From positions 1 to 64,000 of the forward strand of contig NZ_QENY01000006.1 in NCBI RefSeq assembly GCF_003096815.1: DNA of 64,000 bases, in the 5' to 3' direction. Both the position numbers and the translations under genes were made by a program. Origin of the DNA: Hallella colorans. Its GTDB lineage: Bacteria; Bacteroidota; Bacteroidia; Bacteroidales; Bacteroidaceae. Position 1 is the first letter of the stretch. Each line of letters starts with the position of its first letter. The notes under the pieces were generated by a model that did no database searches, was not told the DNA's origin, and saw only the letters and a program-made list of their open reading frames with translations. Of the stretch, positions 8,655 to 17,689 are shown in pieces.

Positions 8655-8845
8655 TAAAGTATTGATATTCAATAATATAATATTCTTTATTATTAGACAA
8701 GACTTATATTATTTGACTAAAATAGAAAGATTCTCCACTTCGACCATTTTCTAAGACAAGCAATGACAAGTCAAGACAACATCAGAGACATATAATTTAT
8801 TGATACTCAACGACAAGACATATAAGACAAGCAAGACAAGCATTT
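8655..8845. repeat. GACAAG-rich repeat region
   Basis: AT-rich, gene-free DNA with at least six exact GACAAG copies (mostly AGACAAG, e.g. 8695, 8754, 8825, 8834) and near-copies, plus two TATTGATA-T/C-TCAA repeats (about 8660 and 8799). The pattern resembles iterons or an operator array of a mobile element. No ORF of the local genes crosses it. Confidence 0.55.
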
Positions 8846-8885
8846 TCGGGGTTTACTGAGATTTTTTTTTAGGGCAAAAATGAAG

Positions 8886-8921
8886 CCGCCATTACCAGGA
8901 CAAATTACCTGGTAATGGCGG
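8886..8921. terminator. Strong hairpin, likely terminator of the TA operon
   Basis: A perfect 14-bp stem (8886-8899 against 8908-8921) around an 8-nt loop. An A-rich run to its left (T-run on the minus strand) would make it a terminator for minus-strand transcription coming from the toxin-antitoxin genes. Confidence 0.65.
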
Positions 8922-9112
8922 GTAGCCTATCATGACTCACAAGCAGTTCTTAGGGTATCCAGAGTGAGTCCCTGTTACTTCTCTTTTTTGCTCAATGAGC
9001 GTCTTTATCTTTTTCAAGAAGCGATTCGTTTTCTGCTCGTAAGCATTACGGGCAGACGTGTTTTTGCTGCCCAACACTCGATTGAGCATCTCGTCATGTG
9101 AGTATAACTTCA

Positions 9113-9421
9113 TCAAACCGTTTCTACCTCGCTGGGGAGTAAGTGGAGTGAGAGGGCATCTTCTATCTTGCAAAGCGTCTCGATGGAGAGATTCTCTTTC
9201 CCTCGGAGTATCTTTGACACATACTGCTGCGAGCAGCCCATGCGCTGGGCAAGTTCTGTCTGGGTGAGATGGAGTTCGTCCATCTTGTCGAGCATAAGCA
9301 TCGCAATACGCTGCGAGTGGCGGAGCCACGACTTATTAGCCTGTCGGTACTCGGCAGCCTCACGCCAACGAGAGGGTGTCTTGCTCTCGTGCGCCTCCAG
9401 TTTGTTTATAATTTGGTTCAT
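9113..9421 (-). CDS. XRE-family HTH antitoxin
   Basis: 102 residues from ATG 9421, chosen because a strong ribosome-binding site (AAGGAGG) lies 7 nt upstream. A Cro/C1-type helix-turn-helix spans about residues 45-90: 'LTQTELAQRMGCSQQYVSKI' followed by 'GKENLSIETLCKIEDAL'. It begins 13 bp after the upstream toxin-like gene, the toxin-first order of HigBA-type modules. As antitoxin it would bind both the toxin and its own promoter. The DNA-binding domain is certain; the antitoxin role is inferred from context. Confidence 0.8.
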   Translation of the reverse strand: MNQIINKLEAHESKTPSRWREAAEYRQANKSWLRHSQRIAMLMLDKMDELHLTQTELAQRMGCSQQYVSKILRGKENLSIETLCKIEDALSLHLLPSEVETV

Positions 9422-9434
9422 ACTTACCTCCTTT

Positions 9435-9983
9435 TTATATTGTGGTAACATAATCTATGAAAGAATCATCGTCGATAATATCCTCATTCAGGAGAAAACG
9501 GCGGACGTTTTCCAGTTTTGCCAATTCCACCTTTGTATGGTTTCGCTCTTCCATTTTGAGCGTAAGTTTAATAGCCCCACCTGTGATGACATACATGCCT
9601 TGTGATAACTTTATAGCATAGATGCGAAGCCACGAAGAATGACGAATCGTTCGTTTCAGCCTGGCTTTTTCTTTGCCGAGCACCATCTCCGAGGTGCGGA
9701 AGTTTTCCAATGGGTGAAATAGCAATTCTAAGTCTGAATCAGGATTTAAGTCCAGCATCAAACATTGCAGTTGATCGCTGTCCTCAATCGTGTCCTCTAT
9801 GGCTTGGTTGATGTCTGTCACCTTGAAGTAGGCTATCAGATCATCCCAATTATCACGGAAGAATTGTCTAAGCCATACTACGTCGCCCCACTTGTCAAAC
9901 AGCGTATAGAGTGCATTATCGCTCTCTCCATTGTATCGCACAGCCCATAGACGGCCGTCGTCAGTAATTTTATCGAACGTCAT
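9435..9983 (-). CDS. Putative RelE/HigB-like toxin of a TA module
   Basis: 182 residues from ATG 9983. The N-terminal half ('DKWGDVVWLRQFF' ... 'TIEDSDQLQCLML') has no motif I recognise. The C-terminal part 'SSWLRIYAIKLSQGMYVITG' followed by 'AIKLTLKMEERNH' and 'KLENVRRFL' has the shape of a RelE/HigB-superfamily toxin (beta-strand arginine/tyrosine motif, then a helix). It directly precedes an XRE gene, and its promoter contains inverted half-sites. If correct, it is probably a ribosome-dependent mRNA endonuclease; it is longer than most HigB toxins (about 95-120 aa), so an extra N-terminal domain is present. Confidence 0.6.
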   Translation of the reverse strand: MTFDKITDDGRLWAVRYNGESDNALYTLFDKWGDVVWLRQFFRDNWDDLIAYFKVTDINQAIEDTIEDSDQLQCLMLDLNPDSDLELLFHPLENFRTSEMVLGKEKARLKRTIRHSSWLRIYAIKLSQGMYVITGGAIKLTLKMEERNHTKVELAKLENVRRFLLNEDIIDDDSFIDYVTTI

Positions 9984-10006
9984 GTTCTTTCTTTTATGTT
10001 GCAAAG

Positions 10007-10045
10007 ATAAGTTATATATTTGAATTATACAACTTATAGGTTGTA
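10007..10045 (-). promoter_or_regulatory. TA promoter with -7 box and operator-like inverted half-sites
   Basis: On the minus strand a TATCTTTG box lies about 24 nt before the toxin ATG. Just upstream are two opposed half-sites, TATAAGTTGTA and TATAACTTAT, which form an imperfect palindrome as expected for autorepression by an XRE antitoxin. Confidence 0.6.
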
Positions 10046-10046
10046 T

Positions 10047-13000
10047 TTAACTATTATTTTCTTCCCTCGTCATCTCCAGATTGATGTCAAACGCCTCGAC
10101 GAGCTTCTCATAGTCAAAGCAATAGGAACGTTGTTGGACGGACATTTTGGCGGGCTGCCCCTTGGCATCACGGTGATCGAAGTCAAGGATCTGGTTGCCC
10201 TTTTTGACGACATGATATGTCATGCGCTGCTCGCCCAGATACTCTTTGCTGTTTTCCAAATAGTAACGGAGCGACTCTTCGGGCAGTGAGGTCTCTCCGT
10301 TGCGGTGGGCATTAAGCTTGTAAAGCATGAAGATGCGGGTCTTTTGAAGATAGAGTATCTTGTGCGGCTCTGCCCATTCCGTTTCATTGATGATACTGGA
10401 ATGGAACCGGCTGACAGTTCTAATTCTAAAATCGGCATCTTCGTAAATTTCTCCCTCACTATTGAGAAACTGCACCATGCGCCAGAAGCTACCCAACTCG
10501 TCGTTTGTCTTACATTCCATGTTTTGGTGTATAATGCCTTCAACCGTGATATTCAATACTTCTGAATACGAGAGAGGCAAATCCAATTTGCCTTCCAAAC
10601 ATCGGAAGGCTGTAAGTGGGACCACCCAGTTTTGCACAATGCGGTCGATGACATTCCTACTGCCTAACCGTTTGTTTACATCATCCAATATCAAATGATA
10701 CTGATCATAAAAGGCTTTGACAAACAGTTCCCTATGAGTCAAAAGCTGTAGGGTTAAGTGCGTCATTCCTTTGGAACGCATCATGAGCAATCTTTGGTAG
10801 TTCTTCTTTTCATCATCTGTAAAGTCTGACTTGGGAAACGAGAGGAAGATAAGCCGGCTGAAGAGTGCGATGTCGGTCGTAGGCATCTCTTGTCCGGAGA
10901 TAATCACGCCTGCATCTACGGCGGTGGTCTCCTTCTTCTTGTCGGTGGCCATGTTCATGCGCGTGCGACCAGTACCGTCCCAAAGGCCTTTGATAAACTC
11001 TATCTTGGCGGTGTCGATGCCGTTCTTGTATTCGTCGATGTGCACCAGAGCATTGGCAGCGGCAGCTACCGTGTCGTTGAGGGCGGGAATGGTGGAGTTC
11101 TGTATGTTAGGCGGTATGTTGTCAATCACGAAGAACGACATCAAGGTGTGTCCTAACTCACTCTTGCCAGAACCCTTCGGACCGAAGAGATCGAGGATGG
11201 GGAATGAGCGTGTGGTGAGGGTGATGATGTCACGGAAAAGGGTGGCAAGATAAAAGCAGAAGCCTATCTTGCCATTGTCGCCAAAGACGAGGAAGAGCTG
11301 ACGGGTGAAGTCTCGGAGCAAAATCATTGAGAAATTGAAATGCACAAACTGACGCTCAAAACGGAAATAGTCAGTGTTTTCCTTATAAATCTGAGAGAAG
11401 GCTGGCAGGTAGTAGTTACCCTTCTCGTCCAGGTGTACGATACCGTACTCGTTGACTTCACTGAACTTGCCTCCATAATAGATGCCGTTGCCAAAGGCAT
11501 AGAAGCCTTTCTTGTTCCAGCCGAGCTGCTTGATTTGGGCTGCTGTCTCAGTCTTTTCGTAGAGGAAGCACTTCAGTTTAATGAGTTCCTTCTCGCCAAC
11601 CTTCCAGATGAAGTTGCCGAGAGATTCGAGTTTTTGGCGGAACTTTTGTAACGAGATAAGGTCTTCCTGCTCCATCTCTATAATTTCCTTGATGCCTAAC
11701 TCGTTGGTGAGCAAGAAGAGTCGTTTGGCCATGAGCGGGTCCTTGATGTGGAAGAGTGGTGTCAGCGTAAAATTGCTCCATTCAATCACTCCTCCCTTCT
11801 CGGTGGTGGAGAAGTATTTGCCGTGGTCTATCCAAAAACCGTACTGACGGTTTAGGTCGATTTCGTCCTCCTTTGGGCTGTCGCACCTCGTCCTCTCGTT
11901 CTCGACGGCTTTCTGCCAGAAGAGTTTTCCTCGGTGATATTTGGTGAGGGCATCAATGAACATAGTGAGCTTGGTGTCGTCATCGATAAAGGACAACAGG
12001 TGGGCTATTTGCTTCACGGCATCACTCTTTTGCTCAGTGTTGCCGCTTGTTTCAAATAGTTTGGCGGCCAGCCACAGGATAAAGTCCTCTTCCTCTACAG
12101 CCTTGAAGAGCGTTTGATTCTTGAAATAGGTATCGGGATCTTCCTTCTTACCTTCCTCAGTGATGGGTATCTCCTTGACCGATACGATAAGGTGCTGTTC
12201 AGTGGCGAGCTTCCCAGCCTTCATTACGGCTTCGATACCCGTACCATAATCGGCGCCACCCTTGGGTGGGTCGTTGTCGGGAATGAAGCAAACCTTACTG
12301 ACTGCCCTCTTGATGAGTTGAAACTGCTCCGCTGTCCATGCCGAACCAAGGTCGGCCACGGTGTTCTGCACACCAATGGCATGCAGACGCATACAGTCAG
12401 GGGCTCCCTCCACAAGGTACATCTGCTCGGTCTTTCCTGCCGCCCGCCATGCCACGTCCAAACCAAAGACCGTGTTACGCTTACTGTAAAGAAATGACTC
12501 CTTACTGTTGAGATACTTGGGCTGACTGTTGTCCATCACCCTTGCTGTGAAGCCGATGATGTGCTGGTAGCGGTCTTTGATGGGGATGACGATACGGTCC
12601 TGGAAGAAGTCGTAGCCCTGCTTGTTAATGAGTCCCAACTCCTGGAGAAATTCCTTTTGCAAGGGCAGATGAGCGAGGGCTTTGCCGTCGATGGGCGCAA
12701 AACCGATCTCTATCTCATCGCAATACTTCTGCCCCCAGCGGCGGTAGGCATAGTCCTGGGCAGGCTTGTAGCGCAGAAACACCTCACGGTAATGTTTATG
12801 TACGGTGGCATTGACAATCAGTAGCGACTCACGTTTCAGGCGCTGCTGCTTCTCATCGATGGTTTCCTCGCGTTCCTCCACCTCTATGCCGTACTTCCTG
12901 CCCAGCCACTTCACGGCCTCTGGGTAGGTCATGTTCTCATGCTCCATCAGGAAGGTAATCGCATTACCTCCTTTATGGCACCCGAAACAGTAGAACATGC

Positions 13001-13160
13001 AGCGGTTGGGCGTAACTGTAAACGACGGTGTCTTCTCCTGGTGGAAAGGACACAGCGCACGATAGATGACGCCTCGCTTCTGGAGTGACAGGAACTCGCC
13101 CACCACCTCTTCTATATGCGTCGCATCAAGTACCTTTTCTATAATGGCCTTGGGTATCAT
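10047..13160 (-). CDS. Primase-helicase of a mobile element (CHC2 zinc finger, Toprim, P-loop ATPase)
   Basis: 1037 residues, far longer than chromosomal DnaG (about 600-650). Order: CHC2 zinc finger (C37, H40, C58, C61 in 'CPFHQEKTPSF' and 'CFGC'); DnaG-like catalytic core with Toprim ('MYLVEGAPDCMRLHAIG' and 'CFIPDNDPPKGG'); a middle region; and an ATPase segment with a Walker A 'FGPKGSGKS' near residue 665 and later 'VHIDEYKNG'. It would prime and unwind DNA during element replication. It ends next to the TA promoter and starts about 110 bp after an excisionase-type HTH gene, an arrangement typical of integrative elements or satellites. The domain calls are solid; the exact element type is not known. 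Confidence 0.85.
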   Translation of the reverse strand: MIPKAIIEKVLDATHIEEVVGEFLSLQKRGVIYRALCPFHQEKTPSFTVTPNRCMFYCFGCHKGGNAITFLMEHENMTYPEAVKWLGRKYGIEVEEREETIDEKQQRLKRESLLIVNATVHKHYREVFLRYKPAQDYAYRRWGQKYCDEIEIGFAPIDGKALAHLPLQKEFLQELGLINKQGYDFFQDRIVIPIKDRYQHIIGFTARVMDNSQPKYLNSKESFLYSKRNTVFGLDVAWRAAGKTEQMYLVEGAPDCMRLHAIGVQNTVADLGSAWTAEQFQLIKRAVSKVCFIPDNDPPKGGADYGTGIEAVMKAGKLATEQHLIVSVKEIPITEEGKKEDPDTYFKNQTLFKAVEEEDFILWLAAKLFETSGNTEQKSDAVKQIAHLLSFIDDDTKLTMFIDALTKYHRGKLFWQKAVENERTRCDSPKEDEIDLNRQYGFWIDHGKYFSTTEKGGVIEWSNFTLTPLFHIKDPLMAKRLFLLTNELGIKEIIEMEQEDLISLQKFRQKLESLGNFIWKVGEKELIKLKCFLYEKTETAAQIKQLGWNKKGFYAFGNGIYYGGKFSEVNEYGIVHLDEKGNYYLPAFSQIYKENTDYFRFERQFVHFNFSMILLRDFTRQLFLVFGDNGKIGFCFYLATLFRDIITLTTRSFPILDLFGPKGSGKSELGHTLMSFFVIDNIPPNIQNSTIPALNDTVAAAANALVHIDEYKNGIDTAKIEFIKGLWDGTGRTRMNMATDKKKETTAVDAGVIISGQEMPTTDIALFSRLIFLSFPKSDFTDDEKKNYQRLLMMRSKGMTHLTLQLLTHRELFVKAFYDQYHLILDDVNKRLGSRNVIDRIVQNWVVPLTAFRCLEGKLDLPLSYSEVLNITVEGIIHQNMECKTNDELGSFWRMVQFLNSEGEIYEDADFRIRTVSRFHSSIINETEWAEPHKILYLQKTRIFMLYKLNAHRNGETSLPEESLRYYLENSKEYLGEQRMTYHVVKKGNQILDFDHRDAKGQPAKMSVQQRSYCFDYEKLVEAFDINLEMTREENNS

Positions 13161-13268
13161 TTCATCCTCTAATCATGTTTGGGGTTACAAAAAAATGCCT
13201 CAGCCGACTGGCTTCTCAGCGGGTCGGCCAAGGGCTTCTACTTAGTCACTTGTTATTTAGAGGATTTG

Positions 13269-13544
13269 CTAAGTATCTCTCAATTCCGCCACCAGTTCCG
13301 ACTTCAGGATATACCAGCAACGTCCCATCTTATGAGCTGGGATAAGGCCTTTTTCGATGCGCTTCCTGATGGTACACTCCTTGCGTCCGAGCATAAGGGC
13401 GATGTCGGGCACGGTATAGACCGTGTCCGAGGTGTTAAGTACTCCATGACTGGCAGCCATGAAATCAGTCATGCTCGCTTTCCGCTTCCCATTCTTTCTT
13501 TCCGTAGAAATCAATGGGGAGTTTTTCTTTCCATTTTCCTTCAT
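13269..13544 (-). CDS. HTH (excisionase-type) DNA-binding protein
   Basis: 91 residues. The C-terminal half is an HTH_17/excisionase-type winged helix: 'YTVPDIALMLGRKECTIRKR' then 'GLIPAHKMGRCWYILKSELV'. The N-terminal 30 residues are basic. It overlaps the upstream minus-strand gene by 80 bp in another frame and lies just before the primase gene, so it is probably co-transcribed and regulates element functions. The start ATG 13544 is preceded by a purine-rich AGATGAAGGAA. Confidence 0.75.
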   Translation of the reverse strand: MKENGKKNSPLISTERKNGKRKASMTDFMAASHGVLNTSDTVYTVPDIALMLGRKECTIRKRIEKGLIPAHKMGRCWYILKSELVAELRDT

Positions 13545-13794
13545 CTGTTTCCTTGTTTAATTCCTGTTTACGTTCCTCTGATGATACTGCATAGATGGCC
13601 AGCCGGCAGCCATAGCTGTTGTAGCTGTAATGGATGAACTTACCAGCGATGGCTCCCCAAGAGCGGTTGTAATCGCTGATCATGTTCACAAAGCTGTGAC
13701 GCTTGTCCAGTGATACATTGGTGATCTTCAACTGGCCTACATGAATTTCCCTAATCCATGTCGTTGGATGGATAACTCTTTCTACTTTTGGCAT
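13465..13794 (-). CDS. Uncharacterised mobile-element protein
   Basis: A 109-residue protein not recognised. It begins MPKVERVIHPTTWIREIHVG and is a small mixed alpha/beta-looking soluble protein with no signal peptide; the C-terminal third is highly charged. It leads the minus-strand cluster HTH - primase and overlaps the HTH gene by 80 bp. The overlap is long, but the codon pattern reads like a real gene; its C-terminal part may be wrong. Confidence 0.55.
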   Translation of the reverse strand: MPKVERVIHPTTWIREIHVGQLKITNVSLDKRHSFVNMISDYNRSWGAIAGKFIHYSYNSYGCRLAIYAVSSEERKQELNKETDEGKWKEKLPIDFYGKKEWEAESEHD

Positions 13795-14332
13795 AATCTT
13801 CTGATTTTAAATGAGGGCAATATTGCACTGAGATCCAAAAGAGAATGAGCATCTATCTTGCTGAGGGAATATCAAAAATGCAAAAAATCCTTCCATGGCT
13901 TCCGTTTCATCGAATGTAGAATTTCTGGTTTCCTTTCTTGGGTCAAAATGGTTTGACAGGAAATAGAAATTAAATTTTTGCTACAAAAATATAAGCAAAA
14001 ATGGTGGAAAACGAAAACCAATCAGTTTAAATCGACCAACCAACCAAGTATTTAACGTTACCCAACGCTTCCTATGAAGAAGGAGTGAGACTGCTTTTGT
14101 CAATTATCTGACGGACACGGATGGAATATTCATACTCAACAGGAATTTTTGATAAGGTTCAGGATTTTCTCCGCCATCGAGACTACAAGGCAAACAAAAA
14201 CGCCTGTGGACGACCGCAGGGGTAAGTTGCGGTGCGCCACAAGCGTTCAAGTTATGAAGAATAAAAAAGTTTTCATGAGGAGTCCTCATGAGGGGATGTT
14301 TCTTTTGAGGACGTCAAAGAGGCGGGGGGGAG
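13795..14332. other. Gene-free junction between accessory segment and pstS region
   Basis: No gene is seen. A near-palindrome CATGAGGA-G-TCCTCATG lies at 14274-14290 beside a second CATGAGG copy, and an 'AACCAACCAACC'-like triplet occurs near 14036. Composition changes from AT-rich to GC-rich at about 14330, so an element boundary may lie here. Confidence 0.45.
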
Positions 14333-15397
14333 CTATTTCATCTTCTTGCCCTCATACGTCATGCTGTCCAGCAGACGTGCGGCGGCGGCAGCGGTGCGGG
14401 TGGGCAGTGGCGAGTAGAGCAGACGGGTGGTCAGCTCTTGTGCCTCTGGACTGAGCAGCCAGCGCAGAACGCTCACCGTCTCCTGTGCCTCATGATATGA
14501 CCGCAAGGCGTAGCTCTGCTCCTGATACACCAACACCCAGGTGTAGCAGCTGATGGGGTATGCCCCGGCATCGGTGGCGTTGGTGATGTCGGTGGCATTG
14601 CCCTCCTGTTCGGCAGCAGCCATGATGCTCTCCTGCGTGGGCAGCACAAATGTGCCGGCGGCATTGCGCAGCCATGCCCGTTGCGTGTCGAAGGCGGTGG
14701 TGTATTCCGTCGCCACATAGCCGATGCTTCCTGGTATGCGTTCCACCAGGCCTGCCACGCCAGTATTGCCATTGGCAGCCACGCCCACCTTGCAGCCTAT
14801 CTTCTTGCCCACGCCCATAGCGTTTTTCCATGCGTCGCTCACCTTTGAGAGAAACTGGGAGAACACGTAGGTGGTGCCGCTGCCGTCGAGACGGAACACG
14901 GGGGTAATCTCCCGGTCGGGCAGTGATAGCTTGGGGTTCACCGCTGCAATGCGGGCATCGTTCCACTTCACGATTTTACCCATGAAGATGTCGGCCAGCA
15001 GTTCGCCCGTCAGCCGCAGGTTGTCCGTACCCTTCAGGTTGTAGGCCACGGTCACGGCACCCATACAGGTGGGCAGTGCCAGCACCTTTCCCGGCAGGCT
15101 GTCGCGCTCTGCTTTGGTGGGCAGCACGTCCACGCCCGCAAAGTCGATCTGTCGGCGTTGCAGAGCTTTCAGACCCCGCTCCGAGCCGATACCGGCATAG
15201 GTCACGGGTACGTCGTTTTTCTCCCAGTACAACTCGAACGCTTTGTTGTAGAAAGGCAGGGGCAGCGTTGCTCCGGCTGCCGTCACCACCGTCTTGTGCG
15301 AGGCAGCCGATGGAGCCTTCACCACGCTCCCGTTCTCCGCATGAGTGGTGATGGAGAACATACAGAGCATCAATAAGATATTTTTTACTTTGAACAT
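14333..15397 (-). CDS. pstS: PstS-like phosphate-binding periplasmic protein
   Basis: About 354 residues from ATG 15397, chosen because the signal peptide (MFKVKNILLMLCMFSITTHA) starts there; the open frame upstream is tandem repeat. Phosphate-binding features: 'VTAAGATLPLPFYNKAFELY', 'YAGIGSERGLKAL', 'DFAGVDVLPTKAE', 'RLDGSGTTYVFSQFL' and 'GSIGYVATEY'. PstS captures phosphate for the PstCAB importer, but no permease or ATPase gene is nearby. It sits downstream of a sigma/FecR/TonB-receptor locus on the same strand, which suggests that a specialised outer-membrane phosphate or phospho-compound uptake system uses it. Confidence 0.85.
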   Translation of the reverse strand: MFKVKNILLMLCMFSITTHAENGSVVKAPSAASHKTVVTAAGATLPLPFYNKAFELYWEKNDVPVTYAGIGSERGLKALQRRQIDFAGVDVLPTKAERDSLPGKVLALPTCMGAVTVAYNLKGTDNLRLTGELLADIFMGKIVKWNDARIAAVNPKLSLPDREITPVFRLDGSGTTYVFSQFLSKVSDAWKNAMGVGKKIGCKVGVAANGNTGVAGLVERIPGSIGYVATEYTTAFDTQRAWLRNAAGTFVLPTQESIMAAAEQEGNATDITNATDAGAYPISCYTWVLVYQEQSYALRSYHEAQETVSVLRWLLSPEAQELTTRLLYSPLPTRTAAAAARLLDSMTYEGKKMK

Positions 15398-15443
15398 TGA
15401 ACTTTGAACTTTGAACTTTGAGGTTTGATCTTTAAACTTTGAA
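15391..15443. repeat. Tandem TTTGAACT-type octamer repeats
   Basis: A run of 8-bp units (AACTTTGA) with near-perfect copies covers the pstS start and 5' leader. In frame it encodes degenerate SKFKVQSS-like residues, so translation probably starts downstream. Copy number could slip and alter expression. Confidence 0.75.
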
Positions 15444-15505
15444 CCGAAGGTCACCGACCAACGGAAAGTAATGAGCATGATGAATTATGAATTGTGCATT
15501 GTTCA

Positions 15506-16222
15506 TTAAAACGCATATTCAATATTTCCCGAATGTCCATTCACCTGCAAGGTCTGACGGGCATCGCTGTCAAACTTCATCAGCGTGGGCATAAAGCCGA
15601 TACGCTTCTCGGGTGTCACGTCGGCATTGTACAGGCGAAAATAAAAATTTCCCTGCACTGCCGTGGTGTCTATCTCCACGAACTGCCCCGGCACGTTCTG
15701 TTCCAACGACACGGATAAGAGCTTCTTGCTGGAAAACGGATTTTTGCCACTGAGTATTTGCACACGCATGTGGTGAATGTCGGGATAGGTCTTGTCTGTG
15801 TAGAAGAAGCGGGCTTTAACGTGTCCCGGCTCTGTAGGCATCGGCTCGCCACCTTCCGACTCGTCGGGTGTCATGAGTTTCTGTCCAGGCAATTGCACGA
15901 AGGTGAAGTCACGCTGCTGGCTCAGGTCCACGTTCATAGAGAAATCGGGCTGGTCGGCTCCTTTGCGGAAGCCCTGCAACACGCCCTTCGCTTCTGCGCG
16001 GACGCGGTAGGTGCTGTTCGTCAAACCCCTATCCTTAAATAGACTTGCTGTCTTACTAGAAAAACTCTGACCATCCAGCATGAAATAGCAAGAGTCATAC
16101 GAATAGGGCTCTGCCACCGTCAGATGATAGTAGCCGCCGTCCAAGGGCTCGTCGTTATAGCTGCAACCCGCAAGCAGCACCACGGCCGTTGCCGTGAGAA
16201 AGATTTGATTGAGTATTTTCAT
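15506..16222 (-). CDS. Putative lipoprotein
   Basis: 238 residues with a lipoprotein signal (MKILNQIFLTATAVVLLAGC, Cys20). The mature part looks all-beta and shows no domain I recognise, with 'YHLTVAEPYSYDSCYFMLDG' at its start and 'YFRLYNADVTPEKRIGFMP' later. It lies between the PstS gene and a T9SS-like secreted protein on the same strand and is probably an outer-membrane partner of the TonB receptor upstream. Function unknown. Confidence 0.75.
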   Translation of the reverse strand: MKILNQIFLTATAVVLLAGCSYNDEPLDGGYYHLTVAEPYSYDSCYFMLDGQSFSSKTASLFKDRGLTNSTYRVRAEAKGVLQGFRKGADQPDFSMNVDLSQQRDFTFVQLPGQKLMTPDESEGGEPMPTEPGHVKARFFYTDKTYPDIHHMRVQILSGKNPFSSKKLLSVSLEQNVPGQFVEIDTTAVQGNFYFRLYNADVTPEKRIGFMPTLMKFDSDARQTLQVNGHSGNIEYAF

Positions 16223-16381
16223 TCTTTACAATATTTTGGTAGAAACAAGGCGGAGTTGCCAGCAGAGTGTGCGGCACACCACCTTGTTGTTATGATTCCT
16301 CCGACCGATAGCATTTTTGTCCAAGTGCATGATAACAGTCCGGATGGAAATAATGATGCATTGTGAATTATGCATTATGAA

Positions 16382-17290
16382 TTATCTCATCATTACTTTC
16401 GCTGTCTTGTTTCCAGCTTTCACCACCAACAGTTGGTTCTTGGGCAAGTTACTGATGTGGGTGGTTTCGCTGGTTGCCACAGTGTTGGCCACCGTCCTGC
16501 CAATGGCGTCGTACACAGTGATGCGGCTGCCTTTCACGCCGCCCACATACAGCTCGCCACCATCTACCTTCACGGGCAAAGGCTGATTGGCGGTTGTGGT
16601 CTCGATGCCGCTCGTGCCGCCTTTCACCGTCAGGGAAAAGTCATCGAGCAAGAGGTCGCCAGAACTAACTTTCACTCCAATTAATAAATATTTCATCTTG
16701 CTCTTGTCGTAGGTATAAAATTTGCTTGGAGCATATCTTGCCAAACGGTCTCCAAAATCATAATCGACAGTAGCGAACTTCCAGTCTCCCTCTATAGCCT
16801 CTCCATTTGTGACTATGCCTTGTGAATCTATGCCTTGGTCTGCCACAGCATCTACATTACCTATTTCATCGCTGTCGGAGGAGTGCCACATTCCAATGCA
16901 ATATTTCCATTCTATAGGCCTCCCTTTATAGTTTTTCGCCTTGATTACTTTGTACCAGAAAGAAAACGTATATACCTTATCTAACCCTGTAACAGAGGCA
17001 TCTATACACTGTATCTCATTACCTCCACTTGGATAACCTTCGGAAGCATACATCATATACAGCGCTGCGTTGCCGGAATGAGCTTCGGAGACAATTGTGC
17101 TGAAATGAACATCCCCTTCTTCATAATCAAATGGATTATACCAGCCTGTCGGACGAATGATACCGTTTACCTCATCAATGACGATTGTCTCACCTTCAAA
17201 CCCTGGATTACTAAGTAGATTCTCCTGCGCATTAACAACAGTTGCGCTGCCAAGTAGCAGCATGGCAAAAAGTAAATTTTTGGTTTTCAT
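16382..17290 (-). CDS. Secreted protein with carbohydrate-binding-like domain and T9SS-type C-terminal domain
   Basis: About 302 residues from ATG 17290; an ATG nine codons earlier is also in frame. A signal peptide (MKTKNLLFAMLLLGSATVVN) precedes 'ENLLSNPGFEG', the usual opening of a CBM-like jelly roll. The C-terminal 80 residues resemble a type IX secretion sorting domain ('ITVYDAIGRTVANTVATSET', 'GNKTAKVMMR'), suggesting export to the cell surface. It follows the TonB receptor locus. Ligand unknown. Confidence 0.75.
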   Translation of the reverse strand: MKTKNLLFAMLLLGSATVVNAQENLLSNPGFEGETIVIDEVNGIIRPTGWYNPFDYEEGDVHFSTIVSEAHSGNAALYMMYASEGYPSGGNEIQCIDASVTGLDKVYTFSFWYKVIKAKNYKGRPIEWKYCIGMWHSSDSDEIGNVDAVADQGIDSQGIVTNGEAIEGDWKFATVDYDFGDRLARYAPSKFYTYDKSKMKYLLIGVKVSSGDLLLDDFSLTVKGGTSGIETTTANQPLPVKVDGGELYVGGVKGSRITVYDAIGRTVANTVATSETTHISNLPKNQLLVVKAGNKTAKVMMR

Positions 17291-17361
17291 TTTTTGTGTA
17301 ATTCTTAATTTTTTCATTTTATTTTTTTTTAAAAGTTAAACATTTCGTTCATTCCGTCGGC

Positions 17362-17632
17362 GCGTGATTGAGCACGTTCCGCCGCAGATATTGTTGGGCA
17401 TCTGATGTGTGGGCGTGATTGAGCACGTTCCAAATTAATGATGATCCATGTTTTGCAATTCATTATATTCATTGGTTGTTGTTTTTGTTTAGGCGGAACG
17501 TGATAAATCACGCCCTTACGATTGGCGGAACGTGATAAATCACGCATGGACGGACGTGATAAATCACGCCCCTACGTTTGGCGGAATGTGATAAATCACG
17601 CATGGACGGACGTGATAAATCACGCCCCTACG
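17362..17632. repeat. REP palindromes left of RAYT (7 copies)
   Basis: Seven copies of the palindromic unit CGTGATTnATCACG with flanking GGAAC and CCCCTACG occur at 17362, 17411, 17492, 17524, 17551, 17580 and 17607. The first two face one way (variant CGTGATTGAGCACG), the rest the other. Confidence 0.9.
17444..17520. repeat. About 76-bp repeat, left copy
   Basis: The segment from 'ATCCATGTTTTGCAATTCA' through 'ATTCATTGGTTGTTGTTTT' into the next REP is repeated almost exactly at 18467-18543, on the other side of the transposase gene. The pair brackets the RAYT with its REPs. Confidence 0.85.
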
Positions 17633-17689
17633 TTTGCATATTTGATGATTTTCCATTATTTTTGTTTTACTGATTAACTTCATGACGCT

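Noticed and set aside
8937..9329. 130-codon minus-strand open frame
   Set aside because: It overlaps the XRE antitoxin gene in another frame; its sequence is a Pro/Arg/Cys-rich shadow followed by an unrelated tail, without a plausible start or motif.
13179..13637. 152-codon plus-strand frame over the HTH gene
   Set aside because: It is antisense to the HTH gene with its recognisable domain; no ribosome-binding site or motif.
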